Of a DNA stretch of 64,000 nucleotides, positions 25,559 through 37,105 are shown one piece after another. This stretch comes from Psychromonas sp. SA13A. Its GTDB lineage: Bacteria > Pseudomonadota > Gammaproteobacteria > Enterobacterales > Psychromonadaceae. A program made the position numbers and the translations under genes. Each line of letters begins with the position of its first letter. Within the stretch, counting starts at the first letter, position 1. The notes under the pieces were generated by a model. It saw only the letters and a program-made list of their open reading frames with translations. It was not told the DNA's origin and made no database searches. Location of the stretch: positions 1-64,000 of the forward strand of contig NZ_WTKU01000021.1 in the NCBI RefSeq assembly GCF_011378715.1, in the 5' to 3' direction.

Positions 25559-25870
25559 TTAGTCACTAAAACCTTGGTGGATGAACTGCTTTCTTAATTG
25601 CACAAAATTTTCCTCTGTGCATTGTAAAAATTGCATCGCAAAGTTATATCCCTCTGGTTTAAATTTATCAAGCTTCGCTAATTCATACTCATTCATAATG
25701 ATATGCATTGCTTCCTGTACTAGCTCTGCTTCATCTTCACCAATCAAGGTTTCTGGTGGATCAAAGTGTGTCACCATCCAGTCTTGAAGTTGTTCATTAT
25801 CAATTTTGCTTTGTTCCCATAGGGTCAGGGTATCAATCAGCTGTTTTTTTGTAACAATAGGTTGAGTCAT
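25559..25870 (-). CDS. Small hypothetical acidic protein
   Basis: A 103-aa protein that I do not recognise. It is predicted all-helical and acidic, with TKKQLIDTLTLWEQSKID near the start and EAMHIIMNEYELAKLD in the middle; no signal peptide or membrane helix is seen. ATG 25870 (MTQPIV) has AGAGAG at good spacing and is preferred over the longer reading from 25918. It is transcribed alone. Confidence 0.65.
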   Translation of the reverse strand: MTQPIVTKKQLIDTLTLWEQSKIDNEQLQDWMVTHFDPPETLIGEDEAELVQEAMHIIMNEYELAKLDKFKPEGYNFAMQFLQCTEENFVQLRKQFIHQGFSD

Positions 25871-26253
25871 TTTGTATCTCTCTGCTGGTCTTGAATATTG
25901 GTCATTAAGGTCGATCATAACTGATCATAGGCGTGATAACTAATTGCTGATCATGGCCATGCCATTTAACCAAGTCTAAAAGGAGGGAAATCGATGTTTG
26001 TGTAAGGTAGCTAATAGTTAATATTGCTTTAACGTACTTATTTATGATTTATATCGTATTTAAGCCTCTATTATTCAAGGAACTATTATGCGCAAATGGG
26101 TTTTTTAGGCATAATTAACGACTATCTCTTACTGAAACATCACTTTCACCTTGAATCTCTTTTGTAGAACAAGGTTAATTTGTTCAGTAATGATGATAAG
26201 TGATTGAATAAATTAATTGATGAAGCAGTAACAACAAAAATGAAGGGATGCTA
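25871..26253. other. Intergenic stretch, nothing recognised
   Basis: It lies between divergent genes and presumably holds both promoters. A six-codon ORF with a ribosome site is discussed among the rejected items. Confidence 0.45.
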
Positions 26254-26949
26254 GTGGCTGAAATAGATAATCGGGAGTTTGTTCGCTTAAACCAAGTGAA
26301 TTGTGGTGAGCTTGTACATTTACAAATTATTACCGCCACTAAACCGATACGTTTAAAAACACGTTTAATTGGTGTTGATCCTAATATGTCAGTTATTTTG
26401 GCATTTGGTAACGATGCTACCTGGGAAAAAGCCGCGCCTCATATTAAAGAATCAAAAGACGTTATTGTGCGCTTCATGAATAATGAAGATCAACAAGCCA
26501 GTGTGATTGCATTCCGCTCTTCAATACAAAAAATAATGACCATTGCAGGGCGTTGGTTAGTTTTAGACTACCCTAAAGCTATTGAATCTGCCGAATTACG
26601 CCAACATCTTAGAGTCGCTGTAAAAATAGAAGCTTCTTTACTAGATAGTGATGCTAACTCAGTCCTTGTTACTGGTCTTTTAAGTGATATTTCTATTCAA
26701 GGTTGTGCTTTTATTACTCGTCAAAAAGAAGCATTGGACTTACATAACTTATACCGTCTTTCGATCTCCATTGAAGATGAAAGCGCTAACAGTAGTGCAG
26801 ATAAAAGTGTTCAGCTATCTGTGGCTTTAAAAAATATTCAAACATCAATTGCTAATGGCCATACACAGTATGGACTTGCTTTTATGACCCCAGAAAAAGA
26901 GACCAAAGTAAGCATTCAAAAATTACTTTTACACCATTTACAAAAATAG
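26254..26949 (+). CDS. PilZ-domain protein, YcgR-like
   Basis: A cyclic-di-GMP receptor candidate of 231 aa. Residues about 1-105 resemble the YcgR N-terminal (PilZN) barrel. The PilZ domain follows with RQHLR (the RxxxR ligand motif) and DISIQG (DxSxxG), both intact. GTG 26254 is preferred: AAGGG lies six bases before it, whereas ATG 26248 directly abuts the AAGGG. YcgR proteins brake the flagellar motor; no flagellar genes are nearby, so that role is only suggested. Confidence 0.82.
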   Translation: MAEIDNREFVRLNQVNCGELVHLQIITATKPIRLKTRLIGVDPNMSVILAFGNDATWEKAAPHIKESKDVIVRFMNNEDQQASVIAFRSSIQKIMTIAGRWLVLDYPKAIESAELRQHLRVAVKIEASLLDSDANSVLVTGLLSDISIQGCAFITRQKEALDLHNLYRLSISIEDESANSSADKSVQLSVALKNIQTSIANGHTQYGLAFMTPEKETKVSIQKLLLHHLQK

Positions 26950-27055
26950 CATTAGTTCTCTCAATCATTATTTGAAGCTGTATCGCGATGCTAATACAGC
27001 TTAAATTAAAAATCCTCAAGTTGAAGTTACTCATTATTTTAATACAGGGAAGTCT

Positions 27056-28042
27056 ATGAACTATTTTATTGTATTTATCATCAGTCTATTCACGATGCCG
27101 GTTATTGCTTCAAGCGAGGAACTTGATTATTTTGGTGGTAGCTTTGAAAACGATCTCTTTTTTGATGACGATGGAGGCTATAGTAATGGTTTGATGGTGA
27201 ACTGGGGATATTATGATATCGATGCCCTAGACAATGATAGCTTGCCTAATTGGATCGTATATTTAACGGATAGAACATATTTAAGCTCCCTAGCAAATAG
27301 ACAATACGCAATTCATTACAATCTTGGTCAATTTATTCAAACACCTGTCGATATTAAACAAACCACGCTCATTGAAGAAGATGCTCCCTATGTTGGTCTT
27401 CTAGCTTGGGAAGTCAATATACTTGCTTATAATCAATCTATTATCGATGACCTCAGCTTAACAATTGGCATTGTAGGTCCTGCAGCTGGTGCCAAAGTGG
27501 TACAAAAGTCGGTCCATGAACAACTCAGTGCCAATCAGCCCATGGGCTGGGATAATCAAATAGATAATGAAGTTGTTGTAAGGTTACAACTAAAGCGCTT
27601 ATGGCGTAATGCTAGCATTGACTTTGAAAGTTCTGAGATTGATTTTATTTCTGGCCTTAGTGCAGGAGCAGGGAACTTATTATCCGATGCAAGTGTTGGG
27701 GTTGGGGTTCGCTGGGGACAGCAATTACAATCGAGCTTTGCTTCGAGCACGCCTTTTCCGATACAGCAATTAAAAGGGCAAACGCCTAATGCAGCTGGTT
27801 GGTATATATTTGCTAATTTATCAGGGTCTTATGTATTAAATGACATCTTTATCGATGGTAATACTTTTAACAGTAGTCATCATGTGGATTTAATTCATTG
27901 GCAAACTGCAGCAACGGTGGGGGCGGTGTTTAATATTTCTCACTGGAACTTGATGTATAGTCTGACCTATTCTTCCGACCAATATAAAGATCAGTCGGAA
28001 GATAGTCGTTTTGGCACACTTTCAGCGGCCTATCACTTTTAA
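27056..28042 (+). CDS. lpxR: Lipid A 3'-O-deacylase LpxR-like outer-membrane protein
   Basis: An outer-membrane beta-barrel enzyme that removes the 3' acyloxyacyl chain of lipid A. The signal peptide ends near residue 18. Active-site signatures of LpxR are visible: SFENDLFF (Asn32, Asp33), YSNG (Ser43), DAPYVGLL, GPAAGAKVVQKSVHE with the catalytic histidine, and GWDNQIDNE. The chain ends in a barrel-type C-terminal strand closing in phenylalanine. Length 328 aa is typical. It converges with ggt, the stops being 12 bp apart. It would modify surface lipid A and perhaps immune or antibiotic recognition. Confidence 0.88.
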   Translation: MNYFIVFIISLFTMPVIASSEELDYFGGSFENDLFFDDDGGYSNGLMVNWGYYDIDALDNDSLPNWIVYLTDRTYLSSLANRQYAIHYNLGQFIQTPVDIKQTTLIEEDAPYVGLLAWEVNILAYNQSIIDDLSLTIGIVGPAAGAKVVQKSVHEQLSANQPMGWDNQIDNEVVVRLQLKRLWRNASIDFESSEIDFISGLSAGAGNLLSDASVGVGVRWGQQLQSSFASSTPFPIQQLKGQTPNAAGWYIFANLSGSYVLNDIFIDGNTFNSSHHVDLIHWQTAATVGAVFNISHWNLMYSLTYSSDQYKDQSEDSRFGTLSAAYHF

Positions 28043-28054
28043 TAAACTAATAAA

Positions 28055-29848
28055 CTAATAACCCATACTTAATGAAGAAGGGGTACGGGGATCGGAAGCA
28101 CCAAATAATCCGGTGTCTTTTTTCATGATACTTTGTGTACTACCCATGGTAGATTGAAGTTTTAGTTTATGTCCTTTCGCTTCTAATAGTTTGATTGTAT
28201 CGGCATTTAAACCTGATTCAATACGAATATAATCCGGTAACCATTGATGGTGAATACGTGTTGCTGAGGTTGCCTCTGCGACATTCATACCATAATCGAT
28301 AACGTTAGAGATAACTTGCAATGTGGTGGTAATAATACGAGAACCGCCGGGTGTACCTGTCACCATAAATAACGCGTTATCTTTTAAAATAACCGTTGGA
28401 CTCATTGAGCTAAGTGGGCGCTTACCTGGTGCAATCGCATTTGCTTCTCCACCAATTAAACCATAACCATTAGCATGGCCGGGTTTAGCTGAAAAATCAT
28501 CCATTTCATTATTTAATAAAACACCTGTTCCCTCTGCAACAATACCCGACCCGTAACTATAATTTAACGTATAAGTATTAGTTACTGCATTGCCCCATTT
28601 ATCGACAATACTAAAATGTGTTGTTTGGTCACTTTCATAGGGTAAGTTAGCATCAGGTTGTACATCTTTGCTTAATGTTGCTTGATCTGGATTAATAGCC
28701 GCAACTAACTGTTTTGCATATTTTTTACTGATTAATGTTTTTACTGGTACTTTTACAAAATCACTATCACCTAAGTGTAAACTCCGGTCTGCATAAGCAC
28801 GGCGCATACTTTCGACTAATGTATGTATATGTTGTGCACTATTGTGTCCCATTGCGGTGATATCGTAATTTTCAAGCATATTAAGAATCTGTACAATATG
28901 CACGCCGCCTGAAGAAGGTGGTGGCATAGAGAAAACTTGATAACCACGGTAAGTGCCTTTAATGGCTTCACGCTCTACTATGTTATAATTGGCTAGATCT
29001 TCTTCATTGACCACACCGTCAGCTTCTTTAATACTGTTAGCAATCGCTTTTGCAACAGGACCCTGATAAAACCCTTTTTCACCTTGTTCACTGATTAAAG
29101 TTAATGTTTTTGCTAAATCAGTTTGTTTGAGTAGATCACCCGCTTGATAATTTGAGCCATCTTTTTTATAAAAGATGTTACGCGTGTTTGGCCATTGACT
29201 AAGACGCTGTTGCATTGCTGTCAGCGAGTTAGCTAAGTCTGCAGTTACCTCGATGCCTTGTGCAGCTAGCTTAATCGAAGGTGCCATCAGTTGTTCACGA
29301 GATAAGCTTCCGTAAGTTTTACGGGCATGCTCTAAGCCCATCACTGTGCCCGGAGTACCAATCGCTAGACCATGAAATTTAGAAAGGTCAGGTACCACTT
29401 CACCTTCTGCATCAAGATACATATCACGTGATGCGCTAGCAGGGGCTTTTTCTCGATAATCAATGGCGATCACTTGTTTTTTATCTGCAAGGTAGACCAA
29501 CATAAAACCACCACCGCCTAGGTTACCTGCTCTTGGCAAAGTGACTGCTAATGCATAGCCCACTGCAACGGCTGCATCTACTGCATTACCGCCTTGCTTT
29601 AAAATATCGAGACCTATTTGAGTGGCTACTGCCTCTTGTGTTGCGACCATGCCACTTCTTGCCCACACTGGGTGATGAATAGACATTTGGCTATAAATAG
29701 CGGGTTGCGAAGCAGGAGGCGTAATGATTGGTGTTTCAGTCACCACTGAGGTGACTGCAAATACACTTTGGCTTACGGATAATAACAAACAGGATATGAC
29801 GATATTGTTGAGGGGCTTGCTTACTGTCTTTTTAATCAGAGCTAACAT
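28055..29848 (-). CDS. ggt: Gamma-glutamyltranspeptidase
   Basis: A periplasmic Ntn hydrolase that cleaves or transfers the gamma-glutamyl group of glutathione. A signal peptide covers roughly the first 32 residues. The precursor self-cleaves before the Thr of TTHFSIVDKWGNAV, and the small subunit then carries LLNNEMDDFSAKPG, RPLSSMSPT and GTPGGSRIITT, all family signatures. Length 597 aa fits. It follows nadD by 34 bp in the same direction, an unusual neighbour since nadD is normally followed by rsfS and rlmH. Confidence 0.94.
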   Translation of the reverse strand: MLALIKKTVSKPLNNIVISCLLLSVSQSVFAVTSVVTETPIITPPASQPAIYSQMSIHHPVWARSGMVATQEAVATQIGLDILKQGGNAVDAAVAVGYALAVTLPRAGNLGGGGFMLVYLADKKQVIAIDYREKAPASASRDMYLDAEGEVVPDLSKFHGLAIGTPGTVMGLEHARKTYGSLSREQLMAPSIKLAAQGIEVTADLANSLTAMQQRLSQWPNTRNIFYKKDGSNYQAGDLLKQTDLAKTLTLISEQGEKGFYQGPVAKAIANSIKEADGVVNEEDLANYNIVEREAIKGTYRGYQVFSMPPPSSGGVHIVQILNMLENYDITAMGHNSAQHIHTLVESMRRAYADRSLHLGDSDFVKVPVKTLISKKYAKQLVAAINPDQATLSKDVQPDANLPYESDQTTHFSIVDKWGNAVTNTYTLNYSYGSGIVAEGTGVLLNNEMDDFSAKPGHANGYGLIGGEANAIAPGKRPLSSMSPTVILKDNALFMVTGTPGGSRIITTTLQVISNVIDYGMNVAEATSATRIHHQWLPDYIRIESGLNADTIKLLEAKGHKLKLQSTMGSTQSIMKKDTGLFGASDPRTPSSLSMGY

Positions 29849-29882
29849 AATGTTGTTCCTTATTTGGCAGTGGTGCGATAGG

Positions 29883-30530
29883 TTATTTATAACATCGTTG
29901 TTCTTTTATATAAGCGCATACAGGTTGTGGAGTTAAAAAGTTAATACTTTTATTTGTTGCGAGTAAATCGCGTATTTCAGATGACGATATAGCCAACTGT
30001 GTTGTACTTTGAAAATAAATATGACCCGACAAAAACTGATGTAATGGGGCAGGGTCACTTATTTGATGTTTTCTTAATAATTCACTGATAACACTATTGA
30101 ATTGTGGCTCCCAGCCGGGTCGGTGGCTGACAACTAAATGACAATAGCTCAATATTTCTTGATATCGATACCAAGAATCAAATTGAATCAGTGAATCCAT
30201 TCCCATAATAAAGCACAAAGGAGTCTCGGGATACTGTTGTCTTAGCAGTTTTAAGGTGTCGATCGTATAACTGCGAGAAGGTCGTAAAAGTTCTTGTGTT
30301 GTGAGTTGCAAAGTGGGTGTATCTTGAATAGCTAATTGCACCATATCAATACGTTGTTGTGCACTTGCCAAGCTTTTAGATTTATGGGGAGCGATATAGT
30401 TAGGCATTAAGTACAAAGCTTGTAAATCTAAAGCTTGTTGAATTTCGAGTGCAGGGCGTAGGTGTCCAAAATGAATGGGGTCAAAGGTGCCGCCTAAAAA
30501 ACCTATTGCTGTTTGGTTGCTTTTGTTCAT
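29883..30530 (-). CDS. nadD: Nicotinate-nucleotide adenylyltransferase
   Basis: It transfers AMP to nicotinate mononucleotide in NAD synthesis. The nucleotidyltransferase motif GGTFDPIHFGHLRP is at residues about 14-27, and the C-terminal SSSEIR motif is present. Length 215 aa is normal. It is the fourth gene of the leftward leuS-lptE-holA-nadD run, 24 bp behind holA. Confidence 0.95.
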   Translation of the reverse strand: MNKSNQTAIGFLGGTFDPIHFGHLRPALEIQQALDLQALYLMPNYIAPHKSKSLASAQQRIDMVQLAIQDTPTLQLTTQELLRPSRSYTIDTLKLLRQQYPETPLCFIMGMDSLIQFDSWYRYQEILSYCHLVVSHRPGWEPQFNSVISELLRKHQISDPAPLHQFLSGHIYFQSTTQLAISSSEIRDLLATNKSINFLTPQPVCAYIKEQRCYK

Positions 30531-30554
30531 CGCAAGGTGTCCTTAGGGATGGCT

Positions 30555-31553
30555 TTATTTTAAAAATTGATAACAGATTGCATCTAACTGTAACCAAGTA
30601 TCAGATTTATTTTCAACCTTAACCGAGACCTCTAACTGCGCACATTGAATCAGCATATTTTCTAATTGCTTGGTGTTTAGTCGGGTTAAAGCATTCGTGA
30701 GTAAGGCTTGTTTCGCAGGCCACAGTTTTGGCTTTTGTTGCGCCAATAAAGTTGTTAGTGGCTGTTTTTTGAGTTGATATGCATAGGAAAGTAGTTTTTG
30801 TATTTCACTGCTTATCGTTGCACTGAGTAACAATAACTCAGTGCCTTCAGCATGCAATTGTTTAATGATACGTGCATTACGTGCTTTATCTCCAGCCAAG
30901 AGGCTATCCACCCATTGAAATAAACTAAAGTGATTATGGGTAGTAATACTTTGTTCCACTTGCGCAAGATGTAAATGTTGCTTAGGAAATAAAATAGAGA
31001 GCTTTTCTATTTCTTGTTTGGCGGCTAATAAATTACCTTCAAAATGTAACACTAGAAAATCGATGACTTCCGAATTAGCAGTTAAGCCAACAAATTTAAG
31101 GCGCTGAAATAACCATTGTGGAAAGCGCTGTGGTAATAGGGCATTGGTTGAAATAAATAAACCTTGTTGCTCTAATTTATTAAACCATACACTCTTTAGT
31201 TGCTGACTATTCAGCTTAGGGCCTTTTAACACCAATAGAATATCTGTATTTAATAGCGGAGTGATCTCGCGAATAAAGTCAGTATTTTCTTTTGTTGTTT
31301 TAGACAGGGTGAGTTCAATAATTTGCTTTTCAGAGAACAAAGATAGGGTATTAAACTGGCTAAATATTTGGTCTTTATCAAAGCTGCCATCCAAACTATA
31401 ACTAAAACGTTCTAGAAAGCCTTGATTTTTGGCATGAGATTGAATTTGTTCAAAAGCTTCAATGGACAATAAAGGCTCATCGCCGAAGATTAAACAACAG
31501 CTGGGCAGTTTTTTTTGAATATGGCTGCTTAATTGCTCTGGATAAATGCGCAT
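30555..31553 (-). CDS. holA: DNA polymerase III delta subunit
   Basis: The clamp-loader subunit that opens the beta clamp. The 332-aa chain has the HolA pattern: SCCLIFGDEPLLSIEAFEQI near residues 18-37, FSLFQWVDSLLAGD in the middle and a helical collar domain at the end (LDAICYQFLK). It is five bases behind lptE in the conserved leuS-lptE-holA-nadD order. Confidence 0.92.
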   Translation of the reverse strand: MRIYPEQLSSHIQKKLPSCCLIFGDEPLLSIEAFEQIQSHAKNQGFLERFSYSLDGSFDKDQIFSQFNTLSLFSEKQIIELTLSKTTKENTDFIREITPLLNTDILLVLKGPKLNSQQLKSVWFNKLEQQGLFISTNALLPQRFPQWLFQRLKFVGLTANSEVIDFLVLHFEGNLLAAKQEIEKLSILFPKQHLHLAQVEQSITTHNHFSLFQWVDSLLAGDKARNARIIKQLHAEGTELLLLSATISSEIQKLLSYAYQLKKQPLTTLLAQQKPKLWPAKQALLTNALTRLNTKQLENMLIQCAQLEVSVKVENKSDTWLQLDAICYQFLK

Positions 31554-31558
31554 TGAAA

Positions 31559-32086
31559 TTACTCAGCCGTTGGATCTTGCATGCTTAACATAGTCGAAAT
31601 AACATGATCTGCCGCCACTGCGCGTAGCTCTTTGGTCAACAATTCCGCTTCTCTAGATTTAGCTAAGGCTTGTGTTGAATCGTCAAGAAAATCTCGATAC
31701 AAATTAACGTTAAAATCACGTGGAGTATAATTAGGCAACTTCAAAGAGTACGTCATGACATAACCAATTTCTTTTTCTGCATTCTGAGCATTTGCATATA
31801 AAGAGATGGTACGTTCACTTTGACGTTCTGACTTAAGGTGTAATATTGCAGAACTTGGTGATGATTCAGTTAAAATTTTAATGTTTGCACCACGTAATCG
31901 CAATCTCACTAAGCGAGCTAATTCACCCTTTGGATTATTAGTTTGTAAGTAAATTTCTGGAAACTTTTCAACTAAACCATTGTTGTGCTTAAGGTGGAAT
32001 CCGCAACCACTGAGTAAAAGAGTCATGACTAAGGTTGTTAAAAACAATCTATGACGATACAAAGCTTGAAGGTTAAATGAGTGCAT
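31559..32086 (-). CDS. lptE: LPS-assembly lipoprotein LptE
   Basis: An outer-membrane lipoprotein that plugs LptD and assists LPS insertion. The signal ends in the lipobox LLLSGCGFHL, giving the acylated cysteine near residue 28. The mature region follows the LptE pattern with VRLRLRGANI and ERTISLYANAQNAEKEIGY. Length 175 aa is usual. It lies 211 bp behind leuS and directly ahead of holA. Confidence 0.93.
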   Translation of the reverse strand: MHSFNLQALYRHRLFLTTLVMTLLLSGCGFHLKHNNGLVEKFPEIYLQTNNPKGELARLVRLRLRGANIKILTESSPSSAILHLKSERQSERTISLYANAQNAEKEIGYVMTYSLKLPNYTPRDFNVNLYRDFLDDSTQALAKSREAELLTKELRAVAADHVISTMLSMQDPTAE

Positions 32087-32273
32087 AAACAGCCTTTTGA
32101 TAGCATTTAATTGAGGTTAGAGAACAAACGACGTTTGCTATTCTATTTAAGAACAAACCCCTCAATCTAATTAAATAAAGTGAGAGGTTTGTTAAAATAA
32201 ACGAGTAATGCTCGCTATTAAAGTATTACTTATTAACGTTAATTACTCATTAATTCTACTTACTAACAGCTCG

Positions 32274-34928
<2,655 letters not shown>

Positions 34929-35110
34929 CTAGGATACAGGAGCAGGCGCTTGGCAACAATATTTATGAAGAATGAAGCTGATTTTTTTAAAAAAAATGAA
35001 TTAATGAGAACAAGAACGGTCAAAAATGATAATTAATTGATCATAATATCTGAAAATTGTCGTAAGGTTATATAGTTAAGGATTTCCCCGACTTTAAACA
35101 TGGAGGCCAC

Positions 35111-35749
35111 GTGGCTAAATTACATCAAGAGTTACTAGTAAACGATCAAGAGTTCGAGCTGCTATCTGAAATGTTGCTTGAAACTGAAATCATGAATGGT
35201 AAAGAACATAAGTATGATATCTCAGGTCAATCCGGTGGCAAAGAAGCGCTATTGTTTCAGCTTGGGTTAGCAGATGATTTGCAATTAGTTGCAAATTACG
35301 GCGATCACCACCTTGTTTTTCCAGTACAAATGGAAATGGGTGACTTCAGTAATTTTAGCATGTCATTAAAGTCTCCAAAAATTTATGAAACAGGTGAACA
35401 TTTACGTTCTTGGCGTTTAGCTGCCGACAAAACCATGAGTATTGTTAATGAGGCAGGTGAGCTCTTGCCTTATCATGTTAAAGACTTATCCGCGTCAGGT
35501 ATTTCATTATTAATTGAAGATGATGAGAATGCTGCACTACCCGAAGTCCTTAATAACCTGTATCTACAATTACCAGACCGTGAACGCCTGCCTATTTGTG
35601 GTTCGCAAATTCGACGTATCGATCAGCATACTGTTGCTTATTCATTGGGTAAAGGAACAGACGATGAGGTGTTATCTTCATTAACTGAATACTTATTCGA
35701 ATGCCATGCCGAGCAACATCCTGAAGCGCATATAAGTCGATTTAAGTAA
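35111..35749 (+). CDS. PilZ-domain protein, variant ligand motif
   Basis: A 212-aa protein with a C-terminal PilZ domain: RSWRLAADK is followed by KDLSASGISLLI, whose DxSxxG part is intact. The preceding arginine motif is RxxR and not RxxxR, so cyclic-di-GMP affinity may be reduced. The N-terminal half (residues 1-95) resembles the YcgR-type front barrel only loosely. The start is GTG 35111, fixed by the strong GGAGG at 35102-35106. It is divergent from leuS. Confidence 0.75.
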   Translation: MAKLHQELLVNDQEFELLSEMLLETEIMNGKEHKYDISGQSGGKEALLFQLGLADDLQLVANYGDHHLVFPVQMEMGDFSNFSMSLKSPKIYETGEHLRSWRLAADKTMSIVNEAGELLPYHVKDLSASGISLLIEDDENAALPEVLNNLYLQLPDRERLPICGSQIRRIDQHTVAYSLGKGTDDEVLSSLTEYLFECHAEQHPEAHISRFK

Positions 35750-35880
35750 TTGTTTTGTTTGTAATTTAATCTCAATGTTGTTTATTTAAACTGTTTGTTC
35801 GATTATTCGGCAAACAGTTTTTTTTTGTTAAAATAAACTTTACAAGCAAGCCTTTAAGTCTGTATTATTCGTTCCGTTCC

Positions 35881-35971
35881 GGAGGGGTGGCAGAGCGGCT
35901 GAATGCACTGGTCTTGAAAACCAGCGAGGGTTAATAGCTCTCCGAGAGTTCAAATCTCTCCTCCTCCGCCA
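35881..35971 (+). tRNA. tRNA-Ser (anticodon TGA), copy 1
   Basis: A class II tRNA of 91 nt. The acceptor stem GGAGGGG pairs with CTCCTCC with one G-T; the anticodon loop CTTGAAA gives TGA; there is a long variable arm; the T arm is GAGAG-TTCAAAT-CTCTC; the CCA end is encoded at 35969-35971. It is identical to the gene at 38308-38398. Confidence 0.96.
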
Positions 35972-35975
35972 CATT

Positions 35976-36013
35976 AAAAAAACCACTTGCAGTTTTACTG
36001 CAAGTGGTTTTTT
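35976..36013 (+). terminator. Terminator after tRNA-Ser copy 1
   Basis: ccacttgcag (35983-35992) and ctgcaagtgg (35998-36007) form a 10-bp perfect stem flanked by A and T runs. Confidence 0.85.
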
Positions 36014-36382
36014 GCTTTTTGAATATAAAATTTTAAAACAATTAAAAAATTCAAATCTCTCCAACATCATCTTCTTTAAAATGATCTTCTAGTAATCTTA
36101 GTCTCCTTAATCGTTAAAATATAATTTCTGCATTGTATCCAACCTTAATAATGAACTGTCTACCACTTTAAATATTCATTATTGGCTATTTTATTTACTT
36201 TTGTGTGATTTATTTGTTGCCTTGATATTAAAGTTAAGTAATATATAAATGCTTTTAAATCATCAACTTTTTCCTACTTTTCTTGGTTAAAGTGATGTTT
36301 TATAAGAACAATCAATATTGGGCTTATAATAACTCCACAGCCTGACCTAAATAGACTGGAGTTAATTAAAAAGGATTTACCT
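36014..36382. other. Intergenic stretch with a tRNA T-arm-like 13-mer
   Basis: No gene is supported. ttcaaatctctcc at 36050-36062 repeats the T-loop and 3' T-stem of the adjacent tRNA-Ser. Confidence 0.5.
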
Positions 36383-36643
36383 GTGAAAGATATATTTTTC
36401 TTTGATTCAATGCTAACACCTAAAATAATTACATTTATATATTGGCTACTTTTATTGTCAGCAGTCATCACTGGTTTTATCACTATGTTTAGTGGTTACT
36501 CAGGTTTAACATTTTTTACTTTTCTAATGGGAATGCTATATATGGTTGGCGGGGCTGTTGGCGCACGAATTTGGTGTGAATTACTGATTGTCTTATTTAA
36601 AATTCACGAAAACTTACAGAAAATTGCTAATAAGTCAGAGTAA
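36383..36643 (+). CDS. DUF4282 membrane protein
   Basis: An 86-aa inner-membrane protein with two transmembrane helices (about residues 12-35 and 42-66). FFDSMLTPKIITFIYWL at the start and ARIWCELLIVLFKIHENL at the end are the conserved DUF4282 signatures. The function is unknown. The start is GTG 36383, set by AAGGA at 36370-36374. It lies between the two tRNA-Ser genes and ends at its own terminator. Confidence 0.82.
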   Translation: MKDIFFFDSMLTPKIITFIYWLLLLSAVITGFITMFSGYSGLTFFTFLMGMLYMVGGAVGARIWCELLIVLFKIHENLQKIANKSE

Positions 36644-36661
36644 CTAGTCTCATATCTAAAT

Positions 36662-36686
36662 AGGTGTCGCTTATCGACACCTTTAA
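36662..36686 (+). terminator. Terminator after the DUF4282 gene
   Basis: aggtgtcg and cgacacct (36662-36669, 36675-36682) form an 8-bp stem with a 5-nt loop followed by a short T tract. Confidence 0.6.
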
Positions 36687-37105
36687 ACCTCCTTCTTTAT
36701 TTCGTTAAATTATCAAATGTAGAATACTAATTAGTTGAGCTTAATTGAGTAATAATATTTTTATCATTGTTAAAGCTAATTAGTATTTTTAACAATGAAC
36801 CATATATACTCGATGTGTTATTTTGTTCTTTACTACGATTTCATTTAATATTTTAGCCTTTTAAATTCAGTTATTTATAATATAAAACCGAACGATTAAT
36901 TTTTTAGGTTAATAATGTCTATTTATTTGTTGGTGATCTCATAAAGATAATAAGCATTTATATCCATTTTCGATTTATATTAAATGACTTTTCAGTGTGA
37001 AATTTAAAAAGTAGGCCTAATGTAATTGCGCTTATTCGTTATACTTTTTTAATTATTTCGCTTTAGGTATCTCCTTTTAGTTAATTTACTTTTGTAAGGT
37101 ATTTA
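36687..37105. other. AT-rich intergenic stretch, nothing recognised
   Basis: Strongly AT-rich. It presumably holds the promoter of the gene at 37106. No repeat or hairpin of note is seen. Confidence 0.45.

Noticed and set aside
26088-26108. Six-codon ORF (MRKWVF) with a well-spaced AAGGA ribosome site upstream of the PilZ gene
   Set aside because: It looks like a leader peptide, but no attenuator hairpin pair follows and the downstream gene is not biosynthetic. Chance is sufficient.
35840-36070. Minus-strand ORF across tRNA-Ser copy 1
   Set aside because: It reads through a certain tRNA gene and its terminator; the residue pattern is that of antisense tRNA.
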